A stretch of DNA of 64,000 bases from Lumbricus terrestris (taxonomy: Eukaryota > Annelida > Clitellata > Crassiclitellata > Lumbricidae): contig OX457036.1 of assembly GCA_949752735.1 (NCBI GenBank), forward strand, positions 9,264,411 to 9,328,410, read 5' to 3'. Both the position numbers and the translations under genes were made by a program. The notes beneath the pieces are model-generated. The model saw only the letters and a list, made by a program, of their open reading frames with translations, was not told where the DNA came from and searched no databases. Within the stretch, counting starts at the first letter, position 1. Every line of letters starts with the position of its first letter. Shown here one piece after another: positions 44,001-55,570 of this stretch.

Positions 44001-47000
44001 CAATGAAACTACTCAGAGGTGCTCCTGACTCCTGTATGACCCAAAAAAAGTTTTTAAGGCCATATAGAATGAGTCAGAGAGTAACATAGGGAGCATGTGC
44101 CCCTGTTTATTATGGCTGCTTGGCACATATCCGCATGATATGCAAACATTTGCGTTTCTTAAATATCAGTTTCCCTCATTATATTCGAATGTTACAGCAC
44201 TGAGTAGCAGCTCATTTGGCACGTTCGCTAGTGTGCTTTTATTTATTGTAGGCTTAAAGGTCACATTTTCACGTCATCTGCAAACTATGTCATGTATGTA
44301 GCTTCTGAAAGGTTCCTGATGAGAGAAGAGCAATACAATACATCAGTCCGCCCTGTCATCCTTTCAAGTAGTCTGTCCTCATCTCTCTTTTAACTCGAAT
44401 CCTGCCTTTTCCCTCCGGGTCATGCGCACTGGGAGCGCCTCCAAAAGGCCTTCGCCTTGATAAGAACTTCACAAACGGTCAAATACAATACAACACAACA
44501 TAACTCCCAAGACAACAGCGCTTACAACATAACTCCCAAGACAACAGCGCTTACAACGTAACTCAAGACAACAGCGCTTACAACATAACTCCCAAGACAA
44601 CAGCGCTTACAACGTAACCCCCAAGACAACAGCGCTTACAACATAACCCCAAGACAACAGCGCTTACAACATAACCCCCAAGACAACAACGCTTACAACG
44701 CAACCTCCAAGACAACAGCGCTTACAACGCAACCCCCATGACAACAGCGCTTACAACGCAACCCCCAAGACAACAGCGCTTACAACATAACTCCCAAGAC
44801 AACAGCGCTTACAACATAACCCCAAGACAACAGCGCTTACAACATAACCCCAAGACAACGGCGCTTACAACGCAACCCCCAAGACAACAGCGCTTACAAC
44901 GTAACCCCCAAGACAACGGCGCTTACAAGGCAACCCCCAAGACAACAGCGCTTACAACGCAACCCCCAAGACAACAGCGCTTACAACGCAACCCCCAAGA
45001 CAACAGCGCCTACAACGTAACCCCCAAGACAACAGCGCTTACAACGTTGCATCGAGTCGTCATGTGCGTTGCAAGACATGGCCGCCATCTTCTTCTTGAC
45101 GAGGTCGTCTGCTCCGGCCGATCTCATGACCTCGATGAAGTACTGTACGTTCTCCCGCCCAAACATGTCGTCCGTGCCAAAGTTGTTGATAAGAATCTCG
45201 AGCACTTCGACGGCCGACGCGACCTTTTCCGGGTCGTCGGAGCACGTATGGAAGAGACTTCCGGCGATGCTCTTTGCCACCGACTCTGACGAACGCGACT
45301 TGCAGTCGGAATGATTGACGACCCAGAACCACGTGCCAAACAGCAGTGCAAGCAGCCGCTGGACGGCGGGCGCAAGGCTCGCAATTATGCTGTAAAATAA
45401 AGCGTAATCATAATGCAATGTTTACACCGTGATGCGATTTAATGTGAAATGTCACAGTGCGATTCTTTAACTGCAATCACGGATTTATATTATATAGCTC
45501 CTTGTCAAGATGGATGCATCAGAGCAATTGTAAGTGAAGGACTTGCGCAAGGTCAATATGTGGCGGCTTGAGGTGGATTCGAACCTGGAACCCTTCGACT
45601 ACAAGGCATCGAATCGCACCACTACACCCCCTCGCCTCACTGACCTGAAAAGAATTTAATTATATAATTAATCAAAATGCCATCAAACAACTATAGGATA
45701 ATACAGAGTTATAAATAAACTAATGCGGACGTCACTAAAAAAATTTTCCGGGAATCCTCCCGGCCGTATGCAAATCGCCTAAATCCCATGACCCCTCTCC
45801 CTGCGTACGCAACTTATGGTGGACAGCCGCTTACAGGTTACATCCTTATTGAGTCTGGATCTTTTGTTTTATTACCATTGTATTGCTCTCAATTGTTTTA
45901 ACCGGTCTTCGATCTCCAGCGTATCCAGCAACTGCACTTCGACGTCTGGACCGAAAACGCCGCCCCGGATGCTTAGCAGGAATTTCTACAATGCACGCCA
46001 AGCAGTCAAAGATTTCAAACGGAACAGAGAGCCGCTAAGAATAGAATGCAAAATATTACAAGCCATGACTTAATTCTTAATTTACAATTTAGCTTATATG
46101 CCTAAAACAGACCAATTAAAATTGCACTCGCTATGTAGCTCTGATCATCTGCATTGACAGCGTGTGCGCAAGTCAACTTAAAAATGTTGACAATCGATGT
46201 CAACAGCACATTTCGACAATGTCAACAGCACACTCGTCACAAAGGCTTTCTTGATCAGAAGTTAGAAAGAAGTAATAAAATCACCACTATATCTGCAAAC
46301 GTGGACATAGTAGAAACTAAGTAAAAGATTCCTCAAGTGGATGCAGCATTCAAGACAGATATCGCTTCTTGCTTTCACAGCTCTCCGAAGGCACCAGCAG
46401 AGGTGTCTTTGTACGAAGGCGTTAGTGGGATTTCTAAAGCCTTCATACAAAGCTATCTACTCTGAGGCGCTCCCGACTACAGCGCGGACACTGCATCAGA
46501 GTTTCACTCAGAAGCGCTCAAGCAATTGCACGTGAAGGACATGCTCAAGGTCCCTATGCAGCGGCTGCAGGTGGATTCGAACCCCAAACCATTCGGCTGC
46601 AAGGCAATGAACATACCCACTACACCACTGCACACCACGTTATGTTCCAACACCGTCTTCCAGTCACCTACTTTGACGACAGAGGCGAGAGTGTAGAAGT
46701 TGTAGTCGGCCAGCGTTATATCCTGTCCCTCCGAAAGTTTCTTCATGATCACCTTGAGGTCCGCCTGACTTCCTGGCCGTCGAAACAAATCATTTGTCCC
46801 GATGCCTTCGCGCCCGATGTACACCAGAATGTCCTAGCATATCACATACGCATATATGTACAGGAACATGTCGTATGACAAAAAATATGCAGCATAGTTT
46901 AGCAAGAAGATCTTAAGTTAACCCAGAGGATGCAATTGGTATGATGTGTTATGTGACACAGGGACAGTGGGGCACAAACCCATCACATATATATATAGTA

Positions 47001-50000
47001 GTTGCAGTTTAATGTCACTGTGTGATAACAAAGATCATCAGCGACACCCTCCTCATTTATCCAGGCTTGGGACTGGCACTGGTAGAGTGCGATCAGTGAC
47101 TTTTTATTCAGTCACGTGCTACAATGACTCTGCTTTAAACTACTTTAACGTTTGAATGAAATCCCCTTTTTGTCTAGTTATACAGAACCTCTTAATCACT
47201 TTTTACGTTTAAAATGTTACCAAATGCAATGAAACCCAACAGGCTACTTCTTTGTTTATTGCCGCTAAGCTGGGAGCAGCAGATCCTCTACAAGGCCAAT
47301 TAAAAAAAACAGACATTAAATCAGTCTAACATTGGATTTCTACAAACGACAAATGATTTTTTTTAAACTGATATTTGCAACTACTGCTAGTAGTTGTAAA
47401 AAATTATTTAAATTTATTCACATTTTTCAAATCTAAAAAATGTATCTACCTGTTGAAAAGCAGAGCAAACTACACGGTCAAAACCGCAAAAGAATGGGGG
47501 GGCTCGGGGGAGGGTGGAGTAAATCACACTTACCACTAATTGATGTGGAACGGTGTCCCCTTTGAAAGCCTCGGTCAGTGAAACTCCAAATTTCACCCTG
47601 GTGAATAAATGAATATACAGACTTTCATAGATCATGTTAATATATATAAAATTTCCAGCAGCATATAAAATAGCAAGTATACGTGATTATATTGCGAACA
47701 ACAACAGATACTAGTGTGAAAACCTACTCGTCAGAAATGTGTGCAAGGACTGTATTGGTGCACTGGTCAAAAAACATGCATCAGGGTAATGTAATCAATA
47801 CAATGTATTCAGTACTTAGGGACATAGTACTTAGTATTTAGTACTTATATGGACTCTGAGGAAGTTCTTCACTCGCAATAGCTTGTGAACTTCGGCATGA
47901 AACTACAATGTAGTGTCCGCGCTGTTGTCAGGATATAATTAAATTGGGTGCTGCTGTAACAAGCGCACATACATAGATAGTAGATACAGAACCCAACAGG
48001 CACAACTAGGTAATTATTCGTGCACAGCGATGGACAGCAAATGATACACGGCACATAAATGATCAACGTTTTTGAGAAAGTACACATCTACAGGGTGGCT
48101 CAAAAAAAAACGTACCACCGGGGAAAATGCGATATCTTCGCAGCCGATCGAACTTTTTCTGCGAAAATTTTCCAATTTGTAGGGGAATGAATTTCCAACA
48201 ATACCTGAAAGTTTCATTTGAAACTTTTCATGTTTGCAAAAGTTACAGCTGTTCAAACTTAAAATTTCGTTTTTTCAAATATCCGCGGAAAATTTACGTC
48301 ACTTGTAGATTTCCATGTCATATGATATCACTTTTCCCTACGACCTCAGCATTCGGTTTTGCAGTTTATTGTAAGGTATAATGAGAGTGTCCACTCTCTG
48401 CCTTAACACAAGCTCAAATTCTTTTTGTGAAGCTTAGTATGGCCTTGTTGGTCGGGTCCTGCGGCAACTGACCCCACATTAGCAGCAAGACTTGCTTCAG
48501 CTGGCCAATGTTCTCCAACTTGGGATTAAATGTCTTGCAGCGTTCCAGCATAGCTCCCCAGACGTGATAAACAAGAGGGTTAAGGTCTGGCGAGTTTGTA
48601 AATCATCTTTGCCAATGCATTTACTTCAGTTGATGTCAATAAGGTAGCGCCATCATAATCAACCTTGCCGTGCGAGCAAGCAGGCGCACTGTCCTGCTGC
48701 ATAATAAAACCAGATGTTAGAGCATACCTGGTCTTCAATGAGTCTGGGTAAGCGAGTTCAATGATGAGTTTGACATCTAACCTACTGAATGGGATTAATT
48801 GCAGTCTTTTCTTGCAGCCGCAACACACGCCGGCATATCTGATGCCGAAACCACGATTTGCTTTGCAAACTTGACCTTTCGATTACCAAGCGAATTTCGT
48901 GAAAATCGCGCTTTTTCCGTCAGATCAAGCGACCACTTCCTGCCTCTCTTCCGACATCTGATCTTCGTTACATAAACCCGTTTGCAGATAGTCTTCAATG
49001 TGCTCAGGCTCCACTTTTCACTGGGTATTTTGCTATGATCACGCGATGTCTCAGTCTCTGTTCATGCAAAGTCCGAGTTCCCATTTTATCTTTTGCAGAA
49101 ACTTTGCCCATGACGTTCATTGTTTGGGTTCACCAATTGAGACCTTAATCTATAAAATATCACCAAATACCAGCAGATTGCTTCATAAACAGCTTCTTTA
49201 CAGCTCATAGTGAGGTCGTATGACATCATCATCAATGTGTGTGTGTTGTAATTTGCCAAACATCCTAATGAAATCACTTGTATTGGAGCATGATTCTCCG
49301 GATAATTGAAAAAACGAAATTTTAAGTTTGAACAGCTGTAACTTTTGCAAACATGAAAAGTTTCAAATGAAACTTTCAGGGATTGTTGTATATTCATTCC
49401 CCTTCAAATTGTGAAATTTTCGCAGAAAAACACCAATCGGCTGCGAAGATATCGCATTTTCCCCGGTGGTACGTTTTTTTTTGAGCCACCCTGTACATGT
49501 ATATTCGGGAATAATTATGAAAATAATGTAATAAAATTATCATTATTATTGAGTTTTTTTATATAATGCACCTTCAACGTAAGCTACTCAGAAGCACTCC
49601 CAGTCCAAAATAAATCAATGCATGTCCAGTCTTCCCAACCAGGGACATTAAACAGTAAACAGTAGTCGAAAAATCCGATTTCGAAAACGATTATCGGCTT
49701 CTACTATTTACAAGTTGATAATCGAATTCATTTTTTAAAACTATTCTCGTAATGAAATTATACGACACGATTCCCGCATATATAAGCAGGTCACTGTGAG
49801 AACAAACTAATTGCAACAAATAAATGGTAGCTACATTACCCATGGCTATGACACTGTGATGCGGCAGTTAAAATGCAAAATTGTCACGCCCTCAGCTAAA
49901 ATTTCAACAATTTGTGATAGTGAAAATAAAAAGCAATATACAATTTTGTTGTCAAATGAATTTTAACTAATTACAGGACATCTTAAACAGTTCTTCACAT

Positions 50001-52607
50001 CTAAAGCGTGAATGAATCAACGCAATGAATCCTGCAGCTGCCATCTTTGTTTATTGGCTGGGAATATTTACCGGATCTTCTACGAAAGTCATTAAAAAAT
50101 CCATATCGATTTAAATATGGATTTCTATGATCAATAATTGAAAACCGATACCATCAATCCTATTCTGAGCCAAGTGAAGAATGAGCAATTCTCGGAGTCA
50201 GTCAACTCACGACTCAAGACATATCAGGCTTTAAACCATCATATAAAATAGTGTACAGGAACGTCGTGCTCATGGGCGCCCGCACATAGGGGCAAGGGGG
50301 GCACTTGCCCCCCCCTGGAAAATTGGAACCTATGTTTTTAACTACTACTTTTGGGTTTTTAACAAATTTCTTTCATGATGAATGCACCAATGATACGAAT
50401 GATACAGACAGTGAAAGTAAGAAATCCACATTTAGAGATCTCAATAGAAATAAACATGCTGTTATAACTTTCTGTCTTGCATGTTCAAGCTCTTTCTAAA
50501 AACTGTAACAATGACCATTGGCTTTCAACCCTCCTGCGGGCGTCCATGCAAACAGCAGGCCTGTCGATTATGGCCTAGTTAGGTGAAATACAGCTGTAGT
50601 GCAAATAATCACAACTGAAAAAAATTAAATACTAATTCAAAAAAATTTAAATTTCTCAAAGTACACTGAAATTACATCAGGGAGATCTGCTTATTCACCA
50701 GCAATGTAATTATATAAACCTAGTCTGCTATAAGCCAGACTCCATTTTGTCCATTTTACAAGCAGTACAGAATCCAGGGATGTCAAATTGTAGATAAACT
50801 TGGATAAGGGTCTCTGGTTATCACGCCACAGGATTTACACCCAAAAACTGACAAAGAGATCTGTTCAAATATCATTGATACCCCCACTTTTCTTATCCTC
50901 CACCTTCCTAAACGACACCCGTATTAAAAGTTGCTCTGACCCTCTGGCTACCAGACTCGGACCTCTTTCTGACTACTCTTTGCAATAGGTTTCTAACTCG
51001 ATGCAGCACATGTGATAAAGCTGATGCCCTGCGATTGGCTTTCGAGTGGCGCTTTTAAAGCAGCTAGAGGAGCACTTGCCCCTTGAAAACTGACACCTAT
51101 TTTTCGTTCATTTATTTATTCGTTCATTCTATGGACCTAAATAGCGAACCTTTAGGAGACTACTTTTTAACATCTACTTTTTGATTTTTAACAAATTTCT
51201 AAGGCAACTCTATTCATGTTAAAAATTAAACACAAATGAAACTGAGAAATTTGCGTAAGAAGCCTCTTTGAAAAATACCCATATTCTTAATTTCCAGCTC
51301 TGCATTTTCAAGCTCTTGCTAATAAAAAATTTCGAAATTTTTTTGCCCCCCTCTGCAAAAATTTCTGTGGGCGCCCATGGTCGTGCTCTAAGTTCCTTCG
51401 CTCAGGGTGAACGCCTCATCCCCAAGCATAACCTGCTCTTAGACAGCACCGTGCTTTCTCAAAATAACAGGCTGTTATTGGTCCTGGTATGGAATTGGGT
51501 ACTACTGTCTATACACGCCTCATGCCCCGGGTTTGCTAAGATGCGTTTTAACACAGCCTTAAACCGTCCTTTCAGTCGAGGTTGGAGTATGGAGCACTTC
51601 TGAGTAGTAACCTTGAAGGGGTGCTATATAAATCTCCATAATGAAATGTGAATACTGTCATTGACTCTGTGAGCTCGTGTACAGCACTCTTTTCCTCGGG
51701 ACTGCAACAACTCTACATTTAAATTCTCCTATAATTCATTTGTGGGGCGCGGTGGTGTAATGGTGGCATCATTGCCTTGAAGCCGAACGGTTCGAGGTTC
51801 GAATCCACCTCAAGTCGCCGCGTAGGGACCTTGGGCAAGTCCTTCACTCGCAGTTGCTCAGCGCTTCGGCGTGAAACTCCGAAGCAGTGTCCGCTCTGCA
51901 GTCGGAAGCGCCTCCGAGTAGAGAGAGAGCTTGAAGAGGCGCTATAACAAGTGCACCTTGTTACCTTGTGCTGTCAACTCGTAGAGTTCTAGCGATCGTC
52001 TTGACACACATTCTCCATTGTTCTCTGTTCGCAGCCAAGTCCCTCAGTTCTTCCAAATTCATGCCAGTTATGTCGTGTATCTCGTCCATCCATTTCATCC
52101 TTGGTCTGCCGAGTCTTCTCCTTCCCTCACCACAAGCCAGCATCATTTCCTTCTCCAGACCATCAGATCGCATTACATGTCCGAAGAATCTTAGCTTCAA
52201 TCTTGTCGCGAATTGTTTTAACGACTCCTCGTTTTCCAATCCAATTTCCATTCTTATAGATTCGTTCGTTCTTTTCTCTGTCCAAGATATTCGCAACATC
52301 TTCCTCCAAATCCACATTTCGCATGCGTTAATCTTTTTCTCCATATTCTTTGTCTTTGTCCATGTCTCGCAGCCATATAATATCGTAGGAAAGATTAGTG
52401 CTCTCACGAGCCTCTTCTTAGTATCTAAACTTACATGTTTGTCCTTCCATATCTTTTATGATATCATAACAAGTGCACATACAAACAAATTTAAATATTG
52501 AGCACTCACTTAGTCTGCCGGTTGTGGGAATTTCCCGCAGTTTGCACTATCTTCTCTTCTCCGTCCGAGACGCATCCCAGCACAATACTCCGCAGCGCCG
52601 ATGACAT
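41060..52607 (-). CDS. RhoGAP-domain protein gene, seven exons
   Basis: Minus-strand exons: 52510-52607 (ATG), 47534-47597, 46672-46833, 45876-45985, 45043-45389, 43667-43884 (or to 43658) and 41060-41554 (stop). Every join is in phase and each exon has an AG acceptor and GT donor. The domain starts VKFGVSLTEAFKGDTVPHQL, then the arginine-finger loop GIGTNDLFRRPGSQADLK, TLASVVK|KFLLSIRGGVFGP, and SLAPAVQRLLALLFGTWFWV. RhoGAPs stimulate GTP hydrolysis by Rho-family GTPases at membranes and the cytoskeleton. The arginine finger is present, but the usual N-x-M segment after the last helix reads HSDCKSRSS, so the catalytic Asn seems replaced. The C-terminus is Ser/Thr-rich with a basic VRRRQMLRLKERSFWFL segment. 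About 495 residues. Exon 7 rests on phase and proximity only. Subfamily not recognised. Confidence 0.82.
42095..42160 (-). repeat. tRNA-derived SINE-like copy in RhoGAP intron 6
   Basis: Minus-strand box A-like TGGTTGGAAGGTTGG and box B GGCTCAAATCC. Confidence 0.5.
42470..42670 (+). repeat. Two interspersed repeat tails
   Basis: TCTCAAAACCTATTTCTTTT then GCACTGGGAGCACCTCTGAA and TTAGAGGCGCTTAACAAA, a family also at 29880-30240, 31680-31790 and 44400-44490. At 42600-42670 a TATAGCGCTCCTTCAAG tail in the opposite sense. Confidence 0.5.
42680..42845 (+). pseudogene. Frameshifted LINE C-terminal fragment
   Basis: Three frames must be combined: KYPRKRGRPRKNWDRTL, then DDLRCLEMSQEEAEEQYW, then DRDEWTRCIARCID and a stop. 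The GRPRK-x-W ... W-x-RC-x-A pattern is a LINE ORF2 end. At least two frameshifts. Confidence 0.65.
44497..45042. repeat. 29-bp minisatellite starting at the RhoGAP exon 5 donor
   Basis: About nineteen units of CTTACAACGCAACCCCCAAG followed by ACAACAGCG, with T/C and A/G variants and small length changes. In the gene's sense (minus) each unit reads TTGTAAGCGCTGTTGTCTTG, so each contains GTAAGC. The array begins exactly at the intron 5 donor (exon 5 ends at 45043). Confidence 0.92.
45545..45640 (-). repeat. SINE copy (tRNA head), RhoGAP intron 4
   Basis: Minus strand GTGTAGTGGTGCGATTCGATG and box B GGTTCGAATCC; matches the full copy at 51743. Confidence 0.65.
46480..46640 (-). repeat. SINE copy overlapping exon 3 downstream flank
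   Basis: Minus strand box A-like GTGGTGTAGTGGGTATG, box B GGTTCGAATCC and the tail block GAAACTCTGATGCAGTGTCC. Same family as 51743. It ends about 30 bp from the exon 3 donor region. Confidence 0.65.
47014..47100 (+). repeat. Short GTCACTG-type element, complete copy
   Basis: GTCACTG at 47014-47020 and CAGTGAC at 47094-47100 bound the 87-bp core with GACACCCTCCTCATTTATCC and TGGGACTGGCACTGG. Confidence 0.75.
48091..49493 (-). mobile_element. Tc1/mariner element with ~200-bp inverted repeats
   Basis: Begins CAGGGTGGCTCAAAAAAAAA and ends with its complement, flanked by TA (48089-48090, 49494-49495). The two ends match for about 198 bp (48091-48288 and 49296-49493) with roughly ten percent differences and small gaps. 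It contains a decayed transposase on the minus strand. Inserted in RhoGAP intron 1. Confidence 0.9.
48414..49120 (-). pseudogene. Degenerate IS630/Tc1-mariner transposase
   Basis: From ATG at 49120 the frame reads MGTRTLHEQRLRHRVIIAKY, a helix-turn-helix region. An early stop replaces an expected Trp, and the text resumes with a basic RCRKRGRKWS linker. Two catalytic regions remain: IMQQDSAPAC (second Asp, usually QQD-x-AP-x-H) and NSPDLNPLVYHVWGAMLERC (third Asp, NSPDLNP-x-E/Y-x3-W). The region of the first Asp is deleted. Ends near 48414. Confidence 0.82.
50271..51379. mobile_element. 1.1-kb hAT-type element, composite
   Basis: Ends CATGGGCGCCCGCACATAGG and (inverse) CATGGGCGCCCACAGAAATT are flanked by a perfect 8-bp duplication GTCGTGCT (50263-50270, 51380-51387). 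Inside, at about 50535-50550, CCTGCGGGCGTCCATG is a second right end, and 51170-51379 resembles 50330-50550. The element therefore looks like two copies joined, with unrelated DNA (50560-51050) between. No transposase seen. Confidence 0.82.
51743..51956 (+). repeat. Best-preserved tRNA-derived SINE, interrupted by a LINE
   Basis: GGGGCGCGGTGGTGTAATGG contains box A and GGTTCGAATCC (51800 region) is a perfect box B, the two parts of an RNA polymerase III promoter. The body has GGGACCTTGGGCAAGTCCTT and CGGCGTGAAACTCCGAAG, and the tail AGCTTGAAGAGGCGCTATAA. The SINE continues at 52466-52490 beyond the inserted LINE. Confidence 0.8.
51957..52465 (-). mobile_element. 5'-truncated RTE/BovB-type LINE with 13-bp TSD
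   Basis: Minus frame from about 52456: KIWKDKHVSLDTKKRLVRAL, IFPTILYGCETWT, FFGHVMRSDGLEKEMML, GRRRLGRPRMKWMDEI and ELRDLAANREQWR, ending in a stop at 51961. This order matches the C-terminus of RTE/BovB ORFs (YGCE[ST]WT ... FGH[LV]MR ... GR-x-R-x-[RK]W-x-D-x-I). It is open throughout. ATAACAAGTGCAC flanks it on both sides (51944-51956, 52466-52478). It sits in RhoGAP intron 1 about 45 bp from the exon 1 donor. Confidence 0.9.
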
Positions 52608-52735
52608 GGAAAGGCCAATACCAGCGGAGGCCGACTCAAAACTCACAGAAACTCCAGTACACACAAAGTCAAGTCGCCTTCAAATCCAAACAGCTCACGT
52701 TCGTAATATTCAAACAAGCATTCTCTTGTGTCGAA

Positions 52736-53387
52736 CTAACACCGGATGTTTGCAACTGGCTGCCTCGATAAAGCTGATATGAAGAAACTCGACGAATAAA
52801 ATTTCTTTCCATACAATTTGCCTAAATTATCGTGAATATAAAAAGTTCGATGGAATGCGAGCAGTTTTATAGTCTGATTCCTTCCTGCGACGATTGTCTG
52901 AGCACCGTCAGGGTTGCGACATAAGTACAACGACGTCAAGCTTTCAGAAAGTTCTGCACTGGCAGGAAAAGGTGGCTTCTTGCTTCGTTAGATGCATATG
53001 TGTTTGGTCATTCTGTCTTTCCATCAAGCAAGACATGGAATGGTAATCAAAAAGACAGAGGACAAGTTGGTCATCTAGTCACAAACGTAGGGAAGGAATT
53101 GGTCTGTCGCCACCATAATGCCCTGCACAATCAATATGGAAAATAACATCAAAAGAATTACGATTCAACACAAAATGTCATATATTTATAAATGGGAACA
53201 TGTACCATTCCTACTGCATAAAACATATTGTGATTTGTTGATGCAAATCTATCCACAAGTTGTTTTCTACAGGCGTGCATTTTGAAAAAGAGCAAATGCT
53301 ACTCACACACATCACTTCCCATTTCAAAATACTAACCATCAATAAAAAAAATAACGAAGCACAAGTAAAGACCTGGAGCTTTGACAT
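52736..53387 (-). CDS. Candidate small secreted protein, two exons
   Basis: An ATG at 53387 opens MSKLQVFTCASLFFLLMV, a signal-peptide-like hydrophobic start, with a donor-like ATG|GTTAGT at 53337. A second segment after a CTGCCAG acceptor (from 52958) is open to a stop at 52736 and contains SLTSLYLCRNPDGAQTIVAG and KLLAFHRTFYIHDNLGKLYG. The phases do not fit with these exact borders, so either the donor or the acceptor differs. If real, the gene ends about 130 bp upstream of the RhoGAP start on the same strand. Family unknown. Confidence 0.22.
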
Positions 53388-53879
53388 AGTATCGATGAAT
53401 TGACATGGTAGCGCCGCAGATTCGCATTTTTTACCAGAAACGGCTTCCATGTTCTTCGATCGCTTTTCCCACCGGTTGTCGATCGTTCCTACCAATTGAG
53501 ATCACGCCCTCACAACTTTGTATTACTAGTCAAAGACGACAAACACTTCATCTCACGTGTTTTTTGGAGGAAGCCACCTATGTCCATTAATTATGTCAAA
53601 TGATCTAATATCATCAGCCTAGCACGGAAGTGTAAAATCATTCCTTTTTGCAATTATTTATGTAATTTTCTACACTCATACTAATATGGATTAACTGGAT
53701 ATGGACATAAACAATTTTAGGTAGCCTATAATTATATTTCATTTGTTGAACTACTTTTTGTACCTGATAACGGTGTGTCTATCAGTTTTGTTGCCAATTG
53801 AACGAATATAATAATAACCGGTGTGACCTTGCGAGCGTTACAAATTTATTTAATAATAATAATAATAATAATAATAATA

Positions 53880-54179
53880 TTGCATCCCACAACTTCGTTC
53901 CGATTGCGTTGGAAACATTGGGACCAATTAACATTTCAGGTCGCGAGTTTATTGTGGAACTAGGTCATCGGCTGACTGCCGTCACGGGCGACCCTCAGGA
54001 GTCTACACATCTGTTTCAGCGCCTGTCCATTTGCACTCAGCGCTACAACGCAATAGCGTTTAGAGGGTCCTTCATGCATGACACCGGGGACCAGGTCCAA
54101 GAACCATAGTTGCAACTATTTCTCTTCGGAATTGATGTTAGAATAGGAACTTGTATGTTTTGCAATAAAGGAAGTTGTT

Positions 54180-54180
<1 letters not shown>
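53880..54180 (+). pseudogene. LINE C-terminal/3' tail fragment
   Basis: Encodes FVPIALETLGPINISGREF, IVELGHRLTAVTGDPQ and LFQRLSICTQRYNAIAFRGS and ends QVQEP before a stop. Same family as 31345. A polyadenylation-like CAATAAAG and a long AATAAT tail (54185-54240) follow. Confidence 0.7.
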
Positions 54181-54184
<4 letters not shown>

Positions 54185-54239
<55 letters not shown>

Positions 54240-54240
54240 T
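54185..54240. repeat. (AAT)n microsatellite
   Basis: About 17 units, the tail of the LINE fragment before it. Confidence 0.95.
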
Positions 54241-54244
54241 AGAC

Positions 54245-55300
54245 TAGTTTTTAAACAATAGTTAGCAATTAAGTCCCTGATGGATCCTAAATACCTGGGG
54301 GGGAAATAATAATAATAATAACTAGCGTTAAACGATTATTAATTTTAAGGCTCATGCAGTGACGATGTTAATGAAAATATTATGACCCAGTCAAACTGAC
54401 AAGTACGATCATAAACAGCAGTATTTTAGCAACCATTCACAGACACAGTCGGAAATTCAACGTCTACAATTCAAAATGCTCCCAGTCCTATTCTGATTTT
54501 TTCCGAAGGTTTTATGATTTCCGGAAGCCAACAGTAGATGGAGACCGGACGTCTAAAAATAGACGCCCTCATTTAAAAGCGGAGTTTTACCAGATCGGAA
54601 TGTCAGAATCTCCTCACCGTCGAAACATTGCTGTCATGGATTGCTGTCGTCGAAAAACGAACTACTCAGCAGACGATTTTAAAAGCGTTCATTTGATGAC
54701 AAAACGTTCAAAAGCTCCATTTTATTCCTCGTCGGCCAGCTTCGAAATCTGACCCGGAACTAGTCTGCCCTCGCCTTTGACCCGGATGTGTTCATCGTAA
54801 ACGCAGCAACAAAGACTATTATACAATTTTAAATTATTATTATTGTAAGCTGTGTGTGGCAGCGCAGGACCATCTTATTCAGTGGCGTTGCATCGTGTCG
54901 GAGAGGATTTAAAGCTATATCAACAATAAATCCGAGTGAAGAAGATACCATTAATCATACTCATTAGGAGATACAGTATACAGTATGCCAGAGACAGAAG
55001 GCAGATAGGTCTAAACTGCTAAGTCGGATTCCGCTTGAAATGAAAAACGTAATGATGGTGATGACGATAGGCGTGTTTGCTTACATATTCGCTTGGGGCG
55101 TCTGTGATGCTTTTGTAGTAGGCCTAGTTCCGAGTTTACGATTATTTTCAAACCGTTTTCGTTCGTTCTGGAGCTTATATAGTGACTCTTGAAAGAAACC
55201 ACTCATGAGAGACGCTCCTAACTCCAGCGCGCCCCAGTGTTAAGATTGTGGAGAAATGATACTGGTAGAGTCCCATGGTGCAGGCCTAATTCTAGAGGAA
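54245..55300. other. Intergenic DNA, no gene seen
   Basis: No supported frame or repeat family except a repeat tail at about 55165-55235 (GAGCTTATATAGTGACTC ... AGAGACGCTCC). Confidence 0.35.
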
Positions 55301-55310
55301 GCCGTTCCAG

Positions 55311-55570
55311 CAGTGGCGGTGCTAAGGGGCTAAGCTCCCCCCCCCCCGTATAAAAGGCTAAACCCCATAAAAAAAGGTCCATCCGTTTTCTGACATTGTA
55401 AAAGTGAAATATTCCCACGATAAGCTCGCCAAAAATGAAATGTACACACACGATAATTATTTCGGCCGGATGACTAAAAAGTCATCAGAAATTTTGGCGG
55501 ATGAAAGTGATGGAAGATTTCATCCGCGAGGCTTCAGTCCCCCAAAACTGAAATCCTGGCGCCGCCATTG
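55311..55570. mobile_element. 260-bp hAT-type MITE
   Basis: Ends CAGTGGCGGTGCTAAGGGG and (inverse) CAATGGCGGCGCCAGG are flanked by a perfect 8-bp duplication CGTTCCAG (55303-55310, 55571-55578). C run just inside the left end. Confidence 0.88.
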
